Positions 28,014-35,831 of a DNA stretch of 64,000 nucleotides are shown here, one piece after another. The stretch lies in the NCBI RefSeq assembly GCF_900129815.1, contig NZ_FQWX01000007.1, positions 36,041 to 100,040 on the forward strand. The letters run 5' to 3'. A program made the position numbers and the translations under genes. The stretch comes from Asaccharospora irregularis DSM 2635 (lineage in GTDB: Bacteria; Bacillota; Clostridia; Peptostreptococcales; Peptostreptococcaceae). A model generated the notes under the pieces. That model made no database searches, had not been told where the DNA came from, and worked only from the letters and a program-made list of their open reading frames with translations. Positions within the stretch are counted from its first letter, which is position 1. Each line of letters begins with the position of its first letter.

Positions 28014-28080
28014 CTACAATTCTACGTTATTCAAGGTTTTTAACCATTACGTGTAGATTATACCCATAATTTGAATTTCA

Positions 28081-28125
28081 AAACCACCTTAGCCCCGATA
28101 AATTTTATTGTAGATAAAGTGGTTT
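28081..28125 (-). terminator. terminator-like hairpin after deoC
   Basis: AAACCAC (28081-28087) pairs with GTGGTTT (28119-28125) around a long loop. The T run on the complement is short, so its strength is uncertain. Confidence 0.45.
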
Positions 28126-28159
28126 ATTTTTAAAAATTTTTAATAATAATCTATATTTC

Positions 28160-28217
28160 ATCAATCATTAATATCAATCATTAATATCAATCATTAATAT
28201 TAACATTAATCGTTAAT
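28160..28217. repeat. 13-bp tandem repeat downstream of deoC
   Basis: ATCAATCATTAAT occurs three times without change (28160-28172, 28173-28185, 28186-28198), followed by a degenerate stretch (28199-28217) with the same ATTAAT spacing. It lies eight bases from the deoC stop. Confidence 0.9.
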
Positions 28218-28224
28218 ATCTCTT

Positions 28225-28899
28225 TTAATAATCGCCTTTAAAATCGTTTTTCCCATTTACAATCGATACTGATGCACTAGCACCTATTCTCGATGCACCT
28301 GCATCTATTACTGCTATAGCATCTTCTCTATTTCTTACTCCTCCTGATGCTTTTACTCCAATGTTTTTGCCTACTACTTCTCTCATAAGCTTTATATCTT
28401 CTGGAGTAGAACCACCTGTTCCAAATCCTGTAGAAGTTTTTACATAATCAGTTCCTGCCTCTACAGCTAATTGACAAGCCTTAGTTTTTTCCTCATCAGT
28501 AAGGTAACAAGTTTCTATTATAACCTTTACAAGTGCCTCTTTATTGGCAGCATCAACTACAGCCTTTATATCTTTTAATACTAATTCATAGTTTTTTTCT
28601 TTTAAGGCTCCTATATTTATAACCATATCTACTTCATCAGCACCTTTGGCTATAGCATCCTTAGTTTCAAATGCTTTTACTTCTGGTGTGTTTGCCCCTA
28701 AAGGAAATCCTATTACTGTACATACTTTAACATTTGATCCCTTTAATTCGTTTTTTGCAAATTCTATATGTGTTGGGTTTATACATACTGAGAAAAATCC
28801 ATTTTCCTTCGCCTCAGTACATATTTTTCTAACATCCTCTTTTGTAGCGAATGCTTTTAATATCGTATGGTCAATCATATTAGATATTTTATATTCCAT
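28225..28899 (-). CDS. deoC: deoxyribose-phosphate aldolase
   Basis: DeoC cleaves 2-deoxyribose-5-phosphate into glyceraldehyde-3-phosphate and acetaldehyde, the last step of deoxyribonucleoside breakdown. The 224-residue TIM-barrel protein shows [34 protein letters not shown], the Schiff-base lysine region [10 protein letters not shown] and the second lysine strand VKASGGVRN, with [14 protein letters not shown] between them. AAGGAGATAAG precedes the ATG. It is alone, without deoxyribonucleoside phosphorylase or phosphopentomutase genes beside it, and is divergent from the HxlR-family regulator across 519 bases. Confidence 0.96.
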   Translation of the reverse strand: MEYKISNMIDHTILKAFATKEDVRKICTEAKENGFFSVCINPTHIEFAKNELKGSNVKVCTVIGFPLGANTPEVKAFETKDAIAKGADEVDMVINIGALKEKNYELVLKDIKAVVDAANKEALVKVIIETCYLTDEEKTKACQLAVEAGTDYVKTSTGFGTGGSTPEDIKLMREVVGKNIGVKASGGVRNREDAIAVIDAGASRIGASASVSIVNGKNDFKGDY

Positions 28900-29418
28900 A
28901 TCTTATCTCCTTCTTAAATTCATATATTATATTCTCTAAATTTTTAAGTTAATATATCTTAGGTATAGTTTTATCAAATCATAATATAATTATTGTTTTT
29001 TACCTCAAATTCCATATCTTACCTCGATGTTAGTCTAGTGGTAATACAAAGAAGGCTATTATTTTCTAAATATTTTATCTAATTCGTTATACCTCCATTA
29101 TGATATACCCTACTAATTTCTTTAGCAAGTAGGCACTTTTTATATATATAGTATATAAAAAGATACTGTAAAATGAAAGCCATATACCCTAATATTATTA
29201 TTGTTGTTTGATGGTTTTATACCTAAATAAGTACCATATATATTTATTTTTTATGTACTCCATATTCTTATACTACGTATATTTTTTATAGATTTTTACT
29301 ATTAAATAAATATATTTATGATATCATAGTATAGGAATAAAATTTCCGATTATCTATTGTATTGCATATATGCAATATAGTATTTAAACTATAATCATTT
29401 TAATGCGAGGTGTACACA
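28900..29418. other. gene-free region between deoC and the HxlR-family gene
   Basis: This 519-base divergent region holds a possible 13-codon leader ORF on the complement (28974-29015, start preceded by GAGGTAAGAT), an AT-rich 11-bp hairpin (29136-29146 with 29152-29162) with no T run, an 18-bp palindrome (29360-29377) and a TATAAT at 29390-29395. No longer gene is supported. Confidence 0.6.
29360..29377. promoter_or_regulatory. 18-bp perfect palindrome, likely operator of the HxlR-family regulator
   Basis: TATTGCATATATGCAATA is self-complementary over its full length, 41 bases before the regulator's ATG. HxlR-family dimers bind short palindromes near their own promoter, so autoregulation is a reasonable inference. 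Confidence 0.6.
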
Positions 29419-29790
29419 ATGGACAAAGCCATAGTATCACACGACAAATGCCGTATGAATGAGCGTTGTGCTAAAAATAAAACTTGTCCCATGGTACTAG
29501 TTCATAAACTAGTCTTTGGGAAATGGAAAATATTAATATTGTGGTACTTAAGTGGTGGTTGTTTAAGGTTTAGTGAAATCAAAAGAAAACTACCTGAGGT
29601 TACTCAAAAGATGCTTACAAATCAACTAAGAAGTCTTGAGGAAGATGGTCTAATAAGTAGGAAGGTGTTTCCTGTGGTTCCCCCTAAGGTAGAATATAGC
29701 CTAACTGAGATAGGGAAAAAAATGCTACCTCTTCTTGAAGAAATGTATTCATATGGAATCGAATACCAAAACAATAAAAAAGAAGAATAA
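29419..29790 (+). CDS. HxlR-family winged-helix transcriptional regulator
   Basis: This is a 123-residue DNA-binding protein with the HxlR/DUF24 pattern CPMVLVHKLVFGKWKILIL, the recognition region FSEIKRKLPEVTQKMLTNQL and the wing RKVFPVVPPKVEYSLTEIG. Three cysteines lie in the first 25 residues (Cys11, Cys17, Cys23); members such as HypR and YodB sense electrophiles or oxidants through N-terminal cysteines, so redox sensing is possible. The ATG at 29419 follows the weak site GCGAGG; a GTG nine bases upstream overlaps that site and is rejected. It is divergent from deoC and convergent with pduL. Confidence 0.88.
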   Translation: MDKAIVSHDKCRMNERCAKNKTCPMVLVHKLVFGKWKILILWYLSGGCLRFSEIKRKLPEVTQKMLTNQLRSLEEDGLISRKVFPVVPPKVEYSLTEIGKKMLPLLEEMYSYGIEYQNNKKEE

Positions 29791-29809
29791 TAGTCTTACT
29801 ATTACTACA

Positions 29810-29851
29810 AAAAGGGCTGTCTCAATATAAAAATTCGAGTCAGCTCTTTTT
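29810..29851. terminator. bidirectional terminator between the HxlR-family gene and pduL
   Basis: An imperfect stem (AGGGCTGTCTC with GAGTCAGCTCT) is flanked by an A run on one side and six T residues on the other. Confidence 0.65.
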
Positions 29852-29869
29852 TATAGCAATAAAAACTTA

Positions 29870-30439
29870 TTACTCTGCTATTAATTCTACTAATTCACCA
29901 TTTCTAACCCCTGCTGCGTTTCCTTCTTCTATGTCAACGTGCATTTCTAGTGCGAATTTTTCATTAGCTCTTACTAATACATTTTCAAACACTATAGCTC
30001 TTGGTCCAAAAGTTTTAACTTTTACTATTTGTTTGTCTTGAACACCGAACTTAGCAGCATCGTCAAGACTCATATGTATATGTCTAGATGCAACTATAAC
30101 ACCTTTTTCTAATTCAACTTCTCCTGCTGGTCCTACTAATTTTAAACCAGGAGTTCCTTCTATATCTCCAGATTCTTTTATAGGAGCTTTTACACCTAAA
30201 GCAAATCCATCAGCTAAAGATATTTCTACTTGTGTAGCTGGTCTTGCTGGTCCTAAAACTCTAACTCCTTTTATAGTTCCCTTTGGTCCTACTAAATCTA
30301 CTTTTTCTTCACAAGCGAATTGTCCTGGTTGAGATAATGGCTTGAAATGAGTTAATTGATGACCTGCTCCGAATAATGTTTCTATATCTCCTTGGCTTAA
30401 ATGCACATGTTTATTTGATAATGCTATTGGTAATTTCAT
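29870..30439 (-). CDS. pduL: PduL-type phosphate acyltransferase (phosphotransacylase)
   Basis: PduL interconverts acyl-CoA and acyl phosphate with a fold unrelated to Pta. The 189-residue protein shows both PduL repeats: IALSNKHVHLSQGDIE with zinc-binding histidines, then VVASRHIHMSLDDAAKFG in IVASRHIHM form and LEMHVDIEEGNAAG near the C-terminus. It starts directly with the catalytic domain and lacks the N-terminal encapsulation helix of microcompartment members, and no shell protein gene is nearby. A housekeeping acetate-forming role with pyruvate:ferredoxin oxidoreductase is therefore likely. GAGGAGG precedes the ATG. It appears monocistronic. Confidence 0.92.
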   Translation of the reverse strand: MKLPIALSNKHVHLSQGDIETLFGAGHQLTHFKPLSQPGQFACEEKVDLVGPKGTIKGVRVLGPARPATQVEISLADGFALGVKAPIKESGDIEGTPGLKLVGPAGEVELEKGVIVASRHIHMSLDDAAKFGVQDKQIVKVKTFGPRAIVFENVLVRANEKFALEMHVDIEEGNAAGVRNGELVELIAE

Positions 30440-30563
30440 AAATTTTTCCTCCTCTTGTTACTTAATATATAATACATTTTTTAAATAGCAATACAATTAT
30501 ACATAATATCTGTTTTAAAATCAAATTATATTGAACTATATTATCCACACTAGATTGTAGAAT

Positions 30564-30597
30564 TATAAACTATTTATTTTTATAAACTATTTATTTT
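30564..30597. repeat. 17-bp tandem duplication over the aroB-like gene's 3' end
   Basis: TATAAACTATTTATTTT is present twice without change (30564-30580 and 30581-30597). The second copy contains the stop codon at 30587-30589. Confidence 0.85.
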
Positions 30598-31726
30598 TGC
30601 ACATAGTTATTATTTCTATGATATCTTTTTCTATGCTATCATAATCCTGAATAAATTCTTCCACTTTGCCTAATCCTGTTGGCAAAATTAAATTCAACTT
30701 TCCAAATCCGTTTTTCTTATCATTTTTCATAATATTAAAAACTTCTTTTTCATTGGGTCCACTAAATCTTAGTGGTAAGCCATATTTTTGACATACATCT
30801 ATAAACTTACTGTAGTAATCATTGTCAACAAACCCCTTTTTCAAGGATAAATTAAAAGCCATATTAATTCCTATACAAACAGCTTCTCCATGACTAATTC
30901 CACATAACTTTTCAACACCATGACCAAATGTATGACCTAAGTTTAGTATCTTTCTAAGTCCAGACTCTTTCTCGTCTTTACTTACTATTTCAGATTTTAT
31001 TGTTGCACACTGTCTGACTATATGATTTAGCTTATCTGTGTCCCTATCTAGTATTTGCTGACTATTTATTATCAAATAATCTAAAATTTCATAGTCATAA
31101 ATTAGACCATACTTTATGACCTCTGCCATGCCACTTATAAATTCTCTATCTGGTAATGTCTTAAGTGCATTTACATTTATATATGTAAGCTTCGGCTGAT
31201 AAAAAGTACCTATAATATTTTTTAGTTTACCCAAATTTATTCCCGTTTTACCACCTATAGAAGAATCCACTTGAGATAGTAAAGTAGTAGGCACCTGTAT
31301 AACATCAATCCCTCTCATATATGTAGATGCTATAAATCCAGATAAGTCGCCTACTACACCACCTCCTAAAGCTATTATTGCCGATCTTCTAGATAAATTT
31401 ATCTGTATGCAGTATTTCATTATTTCCTCATATACATCAATAGACTTACTTTCCTCTCCAGCTTCTATAACGTATTTATATAGATTACTTTTATCTAAGT
31501 TTTCTATAAATCTATTTAGTTGAGTATCACACACATTTTGATCTGTTATAACCAAAATAGAATCGTATATACTGCTTATATCAAATTTTTGTACTGTAGA
31601 CATTCCGCTCTTGTATATATTTTTTGTTTTTAACTTAGTTTCATATAAATCTTTATTAAAGTTTTCAAACCCGTTTTCTATAAATATGTTACAAACTTTA
31701 CCCTCTACTCTAAATCCTTCTTCCAT
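30587..31726 (-). CDS. aroB: 3-dehydroquinate synthase (AroB) or related sugar-phosphate cyclase
   Basis: Dehydroquinate synthase cyclises DAHP to 3-dehydroquinate using NAD and zinc. Core motifs are clear: GGGVVGDLSGFIASTYMRG, PTTLLSQVDSSIGGKTG, LKNIIGTFYQP, LPDREFISGMAEVIKYG, the zinc-ligand stretch LNLGHTFGHGVEK and ISHGEAVCIG. At 379 residues it is slightly long because of an N-terminal extension of about 25-40 residues before the usual first strand. It is the last gene of an operon with a flavoprotein, a PP2C phosphatase and a membrane protein, not with other shikimate genes. It could be the cell's ordinary AroB or a specialised cyclase; the motifs favour true dehydroquinate synthase. 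GGGGGAG precedes the ATG. Confidence 0.85.
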   Translation of the reverse strand: MEEGFRVEGKVCNIFIENGFENFNKDLYETKLKTKNIYKSGMSTVQKFDISSIYDSILVITDQNVCDTQLNRFIENLDKSNLYKYVIEAGEESKSIDVYEEIMKYCIQINLSRRSAIIALGGGVVGDLSGFIASTYMRGIDVIQVPTTLLSQVDSSIGGKTGINLGKLKNIIGTFYQPKLTYINVNALKTLPDREFISGMAEVIKYGLIYDYEILDYLIINSQQILDRDTDKLNHIVRQCATIKSEIVSKDEKESGLRKILNLGHTFGHGVEKLCGISHGEAVCIGINMAFNLSLKKGFVDNDYYSKFIDVCQKYGLPLRFSGPNEKEVFNIMKNDKKNGFGKLNLILPTGLGKVEEFIQDYDSIEKDIIEIITMCKNK

Positions 31727-31759
31727 TTCTCCCCCGACCTTCTGTACTAATTTTTTTAA

Positions 31760-32404
31760 CTAATCTATTGTTTTCTGTTCTTCATTTTCTTTATCTTCTT
31801 TATACCTTATACTATTTACACTGTTTATATAGTCCTTAATAGTATTATCAAGGTTACTTTTAAACCCATTATTTTCTAAAAAAGATAATCTATCTGTATT
31901 ATTTATATATAAATTATATAAAAGTTTTGTATTTATACTTTTAAAGAAGAAGTCCATCACTATCTGACCACCTTTGAACTGAGTATTATATGGGTCACTT
32001 CCTCCAACTGAAATATACATACCTATACGCTTTTTACTTCTATCTATAGATGGTTTGTTTAAAATATACTTACTCGCATATATAGCCTGTGTCCTATCAA
32101 CAAGTGTTTTTAGCTTTGCAGATACACAGTCAAAGTGTACCGGGCTTATAACTATACATCCAATAGACTTATCAAACATATCATACATAGGAGTCATATC
32201 GTCCTTAAACTTACAATATCCTGTCTTTTCACAAAACCCACAAGCAGTACAATACTCTATATACATGTCATATATATTAAATAATTTAAAACTTATATTA
32301 TTTTCTGTTAGCTTTTTTATTACTTCATTAGCGATAGAAGCACAGTTTTTATTTTTTCTAGGGCTTCCGTTTATTATTAGAATTTCTGGACTTTTTTCCT
32401 CCAT
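31760..32404 (-). CDS. NADPH-dependent FMN reductase-like iron-sulfur flavoprotein
   Basis: This 214-residue flavodoxin-fold protein has the FMN phosphate loop INGSPRKNKNCASIA near the N-terminus, a cysteine cluster CTACGFCEKTGYCKFKDDM (about 50-70) that fits a [4Fe-4S] site, and PVHFDCVSAKLKTLVDRTQ. It belongs to the iron-sulfur flavoprotein (Isf)/NAD(P)H oxidoreductase superfamily common in anaerobes, which shuttles electrons or detoxifies oxidants. The ATG at 32402-32404 follows AGGTGG by six bases; a GTG two codons upstream is less well placed. It begins ten bases after the upstream phosphatase gene ends and is 33 bases from aroB, so it is mid-operon. Confidence 0.82.
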   Translation of the reverse strand: MEEKSPEILIINGSPRKNKNCASIANEVIKKLTENNISFKLFNIYDMYIEYCTACGFCEKTGYCKFKDDMTPMYDMFDKSIGCIVISPVHFDCVSAKLKTLVDRTQAIYASKYILNKPSIDRSKKRIGMYISVGGSDPYNTQFKGGQIVMDFFFKSINTKLLYNLYINNTDRLSFLENNGFKSNLDNTIKDYINSVNSIRYKEDKENEEQKTID

Positions 32405-32414
32405 AAACACCCAC

Positions 32415-34178
32415 CTATCTATCTTTTAACATGACTACTAAAATATCGTCATCATAGCTATCTTTAGCCGAGAATTCTTTTAGTTCTAATTTGAGATTTT
32501 CCACTATTTCTTTTTGATCTAATTTAAAGTTATCTTGTAAGAATTTTTCAAATCTAGCTATACCGTATTCTTCTTTATCTTTATTTTTTAATTCTAATAT
32601 TCCATCAGTATACATACAGATCATAGAATAGTTATTTATCTTGTGGACATTGCCTAGATAATTAGCATCTTCAATAACTCCTAGTGGAATCCCCTTCTTG
32701 CAATTAAGACTCTTTTCTAATGATCCATCCTTTTTTACGATTATAGGACTATAATGGCCTGCATTTGATATATCTATAGTATTTTCTTTTGTGTCGACAA
32801 TACACACTAAGCAAGTAGTAAATACCCCCATCTTATCAAATTCATCATATAAAATCTTATTTAAGTTTGTCATTATATCTCCAGATGTTTTGTACTGATA
32901 ACTCAAAACTTTAAAGGCACCTTTAAGCATTGCGACTACATAGTTCGATACTATACCGTGCCCCATAACATCTGCCACTATATAGGCAACTTTATTTTTA
33001 TCTATTTTCACTGCATAATAGAAGTCTCCTCCTACTACCTTTGCTGCTCTATGATAAAAATATAGTTCCTTTCCTTCGTTAAGTTCCATCTTTCCTTTAT
33101 CCATTATAAGCTTCTGCTGTTTATTTAGTATATTCAACTCGTTTGCTAGCACTTTATGTTTTACCTCTTGTGTATTGTATTCATAAAGTTGCATAGCAAC
33201 AGAAACCTGCTTAGCCAGTATGCTAAGTATATTTAAATCATCATCAGTATAGTTTTGGCTATTTGCGCAAACTATCCCTCCTACAATCTCATTTTTATTT
33301 TTTAATTTATAATAAATATAACTGTCTATTCTAACAGTACTGCTAATTTTATCTTTTACATTATTTAAATAAGAACCCATGCTTTCTTTTTTTAAGATTT
33401 TATTGGCAACGGGATATAAGTTGCTCTTTTTCTTTTGCTCACTATTGTAACAGTTAAACATTCTATTGTTGTTATTTACATCGTCTATTACTATTACAGA
33501 TTCTTTGCTGTTAGTAATACTACATGCTTGTCTACTTAAATGTTCTAAAAATCCATTTATATTGTTATTAAGGTATAACCTCTTAGTCGCCTGATTTATA
33601 GAAGATATAGCTCCTCTTAATTTGCGAACTAATATTTGAGTGTTGTTGTTCTTGGTTGTTATTTCTATAGATAAACTTATTAACGATGCTACTGATGATA
33701 TAAAATCTATATCTTGTTCTGTTAAAAAATCATCTTCATCTAAAAAACAAGTCATAAATCCTACAACAGTATTGTTTATTATAAATGGGAAAATAGCTCT
33801 GCCTATATATCCCTCTAACTTAGCTAAATCTCTCTCTTCTTCTGCTCTATCATCTTCAAATATATTTTTTACATATACTATTTTTCTTTCTTTTACAGCC
33901 TCGTGTATATACTTTGGATAAGTACTAAAGTCAATTTTTACCCCTCTCATATTGGTAATTGGAAATACCTTTGGCACATATTCTAAAGTCTCTGAACATA
34001 CTAAGTATGCATGTTCATAATTGTTCTTATAAAATAAATTCACACAAGCTTTAGTTGGATGAACAACCTCTAGCATTTTATCTATTATTCTATCTTTTAT
34101 ACTAAAAAAGTCAGTTGACTCTGTCACCATAGTTGATATATCTACTAAATTTTTCATCTTATAATTGTCACTTGTCAT
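32415..34178 (-). CDS. GAF-domain SpoIIE/RsbU-type PP2C serine phosphatase
   Basis: This is a 587-residue cytoplasmic signalling protein. Two GAF-like sensory domains (about 10-165 and 190-335) are followed by a short coiled coil (338-365, LANELNILNKQQKLIMDKGK) and a PP2C/SpoIIE phosphatase domain (about 370-587). Metal-binding residues are visible in GGDFYYA (383-389), ADVMGHG (402-408), NAGHYSP, YTDGILELKN and the C-terminal DDDILVVML. Such enzymes dephosphorylate anti-anti-sigma factors in partner-switching pathways, but no STAS or anti-sigma gene lies nearby, so the target is unknown. GAGGAG precedes the ATG. It sits 32 bases after a membrane protein gene. Confidence 0.88.
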   Translation of the reverse strand: MTSDNYKMKNLVDISTMVTESTDFFSIKDRIIDKMLEVVHPTKACVNLFYKNNYEHAYLVCSETLEYVPKVFPITNMRGVKIDFSTYPKYIHEAVKERKIVYVKNIFEDDRAEEERDLAKLEGYIGRAIFPFIINNTVVGFMTCFLDEDDFLTEQDIDFISSVASLISLSIEITTKNNNTQILVRKLRGAISSINQATKRLYLNNNINGFLEHLSRQACSITNSKESVIVIDDVNNNNRMFNCYNSEQKKKSNLYPVANKILKKESMGSYLNNVKDKISSTVRIDSYIYYKLKNKNEIVGGIVCANSQNYTDDDLNILSILAKQVSVAMQLYEYNTQEVKHKVLANELNILNKQQKLIMDKGKMELNEGKELYFYHRAAKVVGGDFYYAVKIDKNKVAYIVADVMGHGIVSNYVVAMLKGAFKVLSYQYKTSGDIMTNLNKILYDEFDKMGVFTTCLVCIVDTKENTIDISNAGHYSPIIVKKDGSLEKSLNCKKGIPLGVIEDANYLGNVHKINNYSMICMYTDGILELKNKDKEEYGIARFEKFLQDNFKLDQKEIVENLKLELKEFSAKDSYDDDILVVMLKDR

Positions 34179-34210
34179 ATTATGTCATCTCCTCCCCCTG
34201 AATAGTTAAT

Positions 34211-34684
34211 TTACTTTATATTACTATATATATCTTTCATAGTAAACAAGAAAACAACTATAAAGCAAGATACTATTGACCAGTTAAAACTCGTTATTAT
34301 TCCTATAATCAACAATATAAACAATACATTTAAACCTGTTTTTGCGCTCTCTCCAACAAAGTTAATTTTTGATACTTCAATATTGTTTTTAAAGTTTTCT
34401 ATTTGTTTTTTTATTTCTTTCTCCATATTTCTTTTGTATGCTATATAAGCAAACTCTATTAAGAAAATCCCTAATCCAAGTATTGTACTTATCTTAAATG
34501 AGAAAATTAATATAAGAAAAGCAAGCATAAGCTTCATAAATTTAAGTAGTATACTATCTATTTTTAAAGTTACGTTTTGTAAATCCTTATATTCGTCTCT
34601 AAGTGCATATTCACCAGACGGCAAATTTCTCATTTTCACTTTTACTACTTCTGAATAAAACAATTTAATTATTCCATCAATCAT
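34211..34684 (-). CDS. membrane protein of unknown function
   Basis: I do not recognise a family. The 157-residue product has about four hydrophobic segments: LLKFMKLMLAFLILIFSF, TILGLGIFLIEFAYIAY, LNVLFILLIIGIITSF and WSIVSCFIVVFLFTM, with a charged loop in the middle (RNMEKEIKKQIENFKNN). The ATG at 34682-34684 is preceded by AGGATGTG; a TTG six codons upstream overlaps that site. It is the first gene of the operon that continues with the GAF-PP2C phosphatase 32 bases downstream, which suggests a role in sensing or in anchoring the pathway. Confidence 0.65.
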   Translation of the reverse strand: MIDGIIKLFYSEVVKVKMRNLPSGEYALRDEYKDLQNVTLKIDSILLKFMKLMLAFLILIFSFKISTILGLGIFLIEFAYIAYKRNMEKEIKKQIENFKNNIEVSKINFVGESAKTGLNVLFILLIIGIITSFNWSIVSCFIVVFLFTMKDIYSNIK

Positions 34685-34880
34685 TTCTTCACATCCTAAC
34701 AAATATTTATAAAATATAACTATATATTGGTAAAATTATAAGATTATATAGCTATATCCATATATTTGTAATTTTTACAATTATAATATTTTTTATACTT
34801 GTCAATAATAAAAAGTATACCTCTATAATTTATTTTATAAATTTATAGATTCATAAATTTAAGCAAAAGGAGTGTTTTAT

Positions 34881-35360
34881 TTGGAAATAGAGCAGCTGGA
34901 CTTAGAGACTCGAAGTAAAATATATAGCCAAACCAAAAAAATTTTGAGGAAATATCAAAAAGGAATAACAACAGGTAAACTTACTTCAGACAAATTTGCC
35001 GACAATCTTCTCACAAACGAATACATAAAAGACATCTTACCTGAGTCAATTTTAAACGAACAAAGCTTCAAGCAATCCTACATGCAATATATAGACACCT
35101 TAATTAATATTCAAAATAAAAATTTATCAGAAAGCAAAAAGAGAAAATACAGAGGGTTAGATACAAGCGATAAACCTAATATTTCTCAAAAAATCGAACT
35201 TCAAAAGCTACTAAAAAACAAAGGGTATACCTTGTCTATACCATATAAATATCTGACATTATCTGATGTTGAAGGTTTACTTAAGTATATGTCTACCGGC
35301 TATATAGATATAGGAAATGAAAGGATTTATAATTATGTTAGCAAGGATAATTTGCACTAA
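34881..35360 (+). CDS. hypothetical protein
   Basis: I do not recognise this 159-residue protein. It is soluble, lysine- and asparagine-rich and probably mostly helical (LETRSKIYSQTKKILRKYQ; SFKQSYMQYIDTLINIQNK), with a C-terminal part containing LTLSDVEGLLKYMSTGYID. The likely start is TTG at 34881, eight bases after AAAGGAG; a GTG at 34872 overlaps the ribosome binding site. It is divergent from the phosphatase operon and ends before a perfect 19-bp terminator hairpin. Its leader and its well-placed ribosome binding site argue that it is a real gene. Confidence 0.65.
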   Translation: MEIEQLDLETRSKIYSQTKKILRKYQKGITTGKLTSDKFADNLLTNEYIKDILPESILNEQSFKQSYMQYIDTLINIQNKNLSESKKRKYRGLDTSDKPNISQKIELQKLLKNKGYTLSIPYKYLTLSDVEGLLKYMSTGYIDIGNERIYNYVSKDNLH

Positions 35361-35380
35361 TTAATTTGTTTTAATTTTTA

Positions 35381-35424
35381 ACATAAAATAAGAGGATGAC
35401 TTAGTTCATCCTCTTATTTTATGT
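35381..35424. terminator. bidirectional terminator with 19-bp perfect stem
   Basis: 35381-35399 and 35406-35424 are exact reverse complements with a six-base loop. The outer A/T part supplies U runs in both directions, serving the convergent genes on either side. Confidence 0.9.
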
Positions 35425-35449
35425 AGATATATTATAAAATATATATTAT

Positions 35450-35620
35450 TTATCCTAAAGCTTTTTCTAATTTAGATAAGTATTGTATAGGATAGTATCT
35501 AAGTAGCTCTTTAAATTGCTCTACTGTCAAACCTTCTGTAGTAGTGTAAATACGTATTTTTTCATCTAAGTCACTATTTATAAATCTAGTTTTTACTTCT
35601 TCAAAGTTTACTGAACTCAT
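35450..35620 (-). CDS. small hypothetical protein
   Basis: This is a 56-residue acidic/basic mixed soluble peptide beginning MSSVNFEEVKTRFINSD and ending YPIQYLSKLEKALG. I know no family for it. GAGGAG lies seven bases before this ATG; an adjacent ATG one codon upstream (35621-35623) is equally possible. The frame stays open farther upstream but without a ribosome binding site. It is bounded by terminators on both sides and lies beside a spore-protein gene, so a sporulation-stage role is possible but not shown. Confidence 0.6.
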   Translation of the reverse strand: MSSVNFEEVKTRFINSDLDEKIRIYTTTEGLTVEQFKELLRYYPIQYLSKLEKALG

Positions 35621-35753
35621 CATATCACTCCTCATATAAGTTGTATATTTCTTTATTATTCTATCCATCAATTTATAAAAATATTACAGTTATTTTGATT
35701 ATTAATCGATTCTATGTTTATAAATGTTAATTTAATTAGAAAAAAGCAAAAAA

Positions 35754-35784
35754 AGAGTACCTTAAACTTAGTTTAAAGTACTCT
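35754..35784 (-). terminator. rho-independent terminator after the spore-protein gene
   Basis: AGAGTACCTTAAAC pairs with GTTTAAAGTACTCT (one mismatch, three-base loop), followed on the complement by seven T residues. Confidence 0.9.
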
Positions 35785-35831
35785 CCTAACTATATAATCT
35801 AGTTATTCTATAGTTTTACTTCTATACTTTT

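Larger units (their letters stand above)
27819..28224. other. gene-free region between deoC and nifJ
   Basis: From right to left on the complement this 406-base stretch contains the deoC-proximal 13-bp tandem repeats, a terminator-like hairpin, a TATAAT (ATTATA at 28057-28062) that may be the nifJ -10 element, a candidate CodY box, and the nifJ leader with its ribosome binding site. No open reading frame is supported. Confidence 0.6.

Noticed and set aside
28160..28217. Tandem repeat considered as a CRISPR remnant
   Set aside because: Repeats are 13 bases, directly adjacent and without spacers; no cas gene is present.
29136..29162. 11-bp AT-only hairpin considered as a terminator
   Set aside because: Stem is almost purely A/T, no U run follows on either strand, and no gene ends there.
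29870..30439. PduL as part of a bacterial microcompartment locus
   Set aside because: No shell proteins, no encapsulation peptide and no propanediol or ethanolamine genes nearby.
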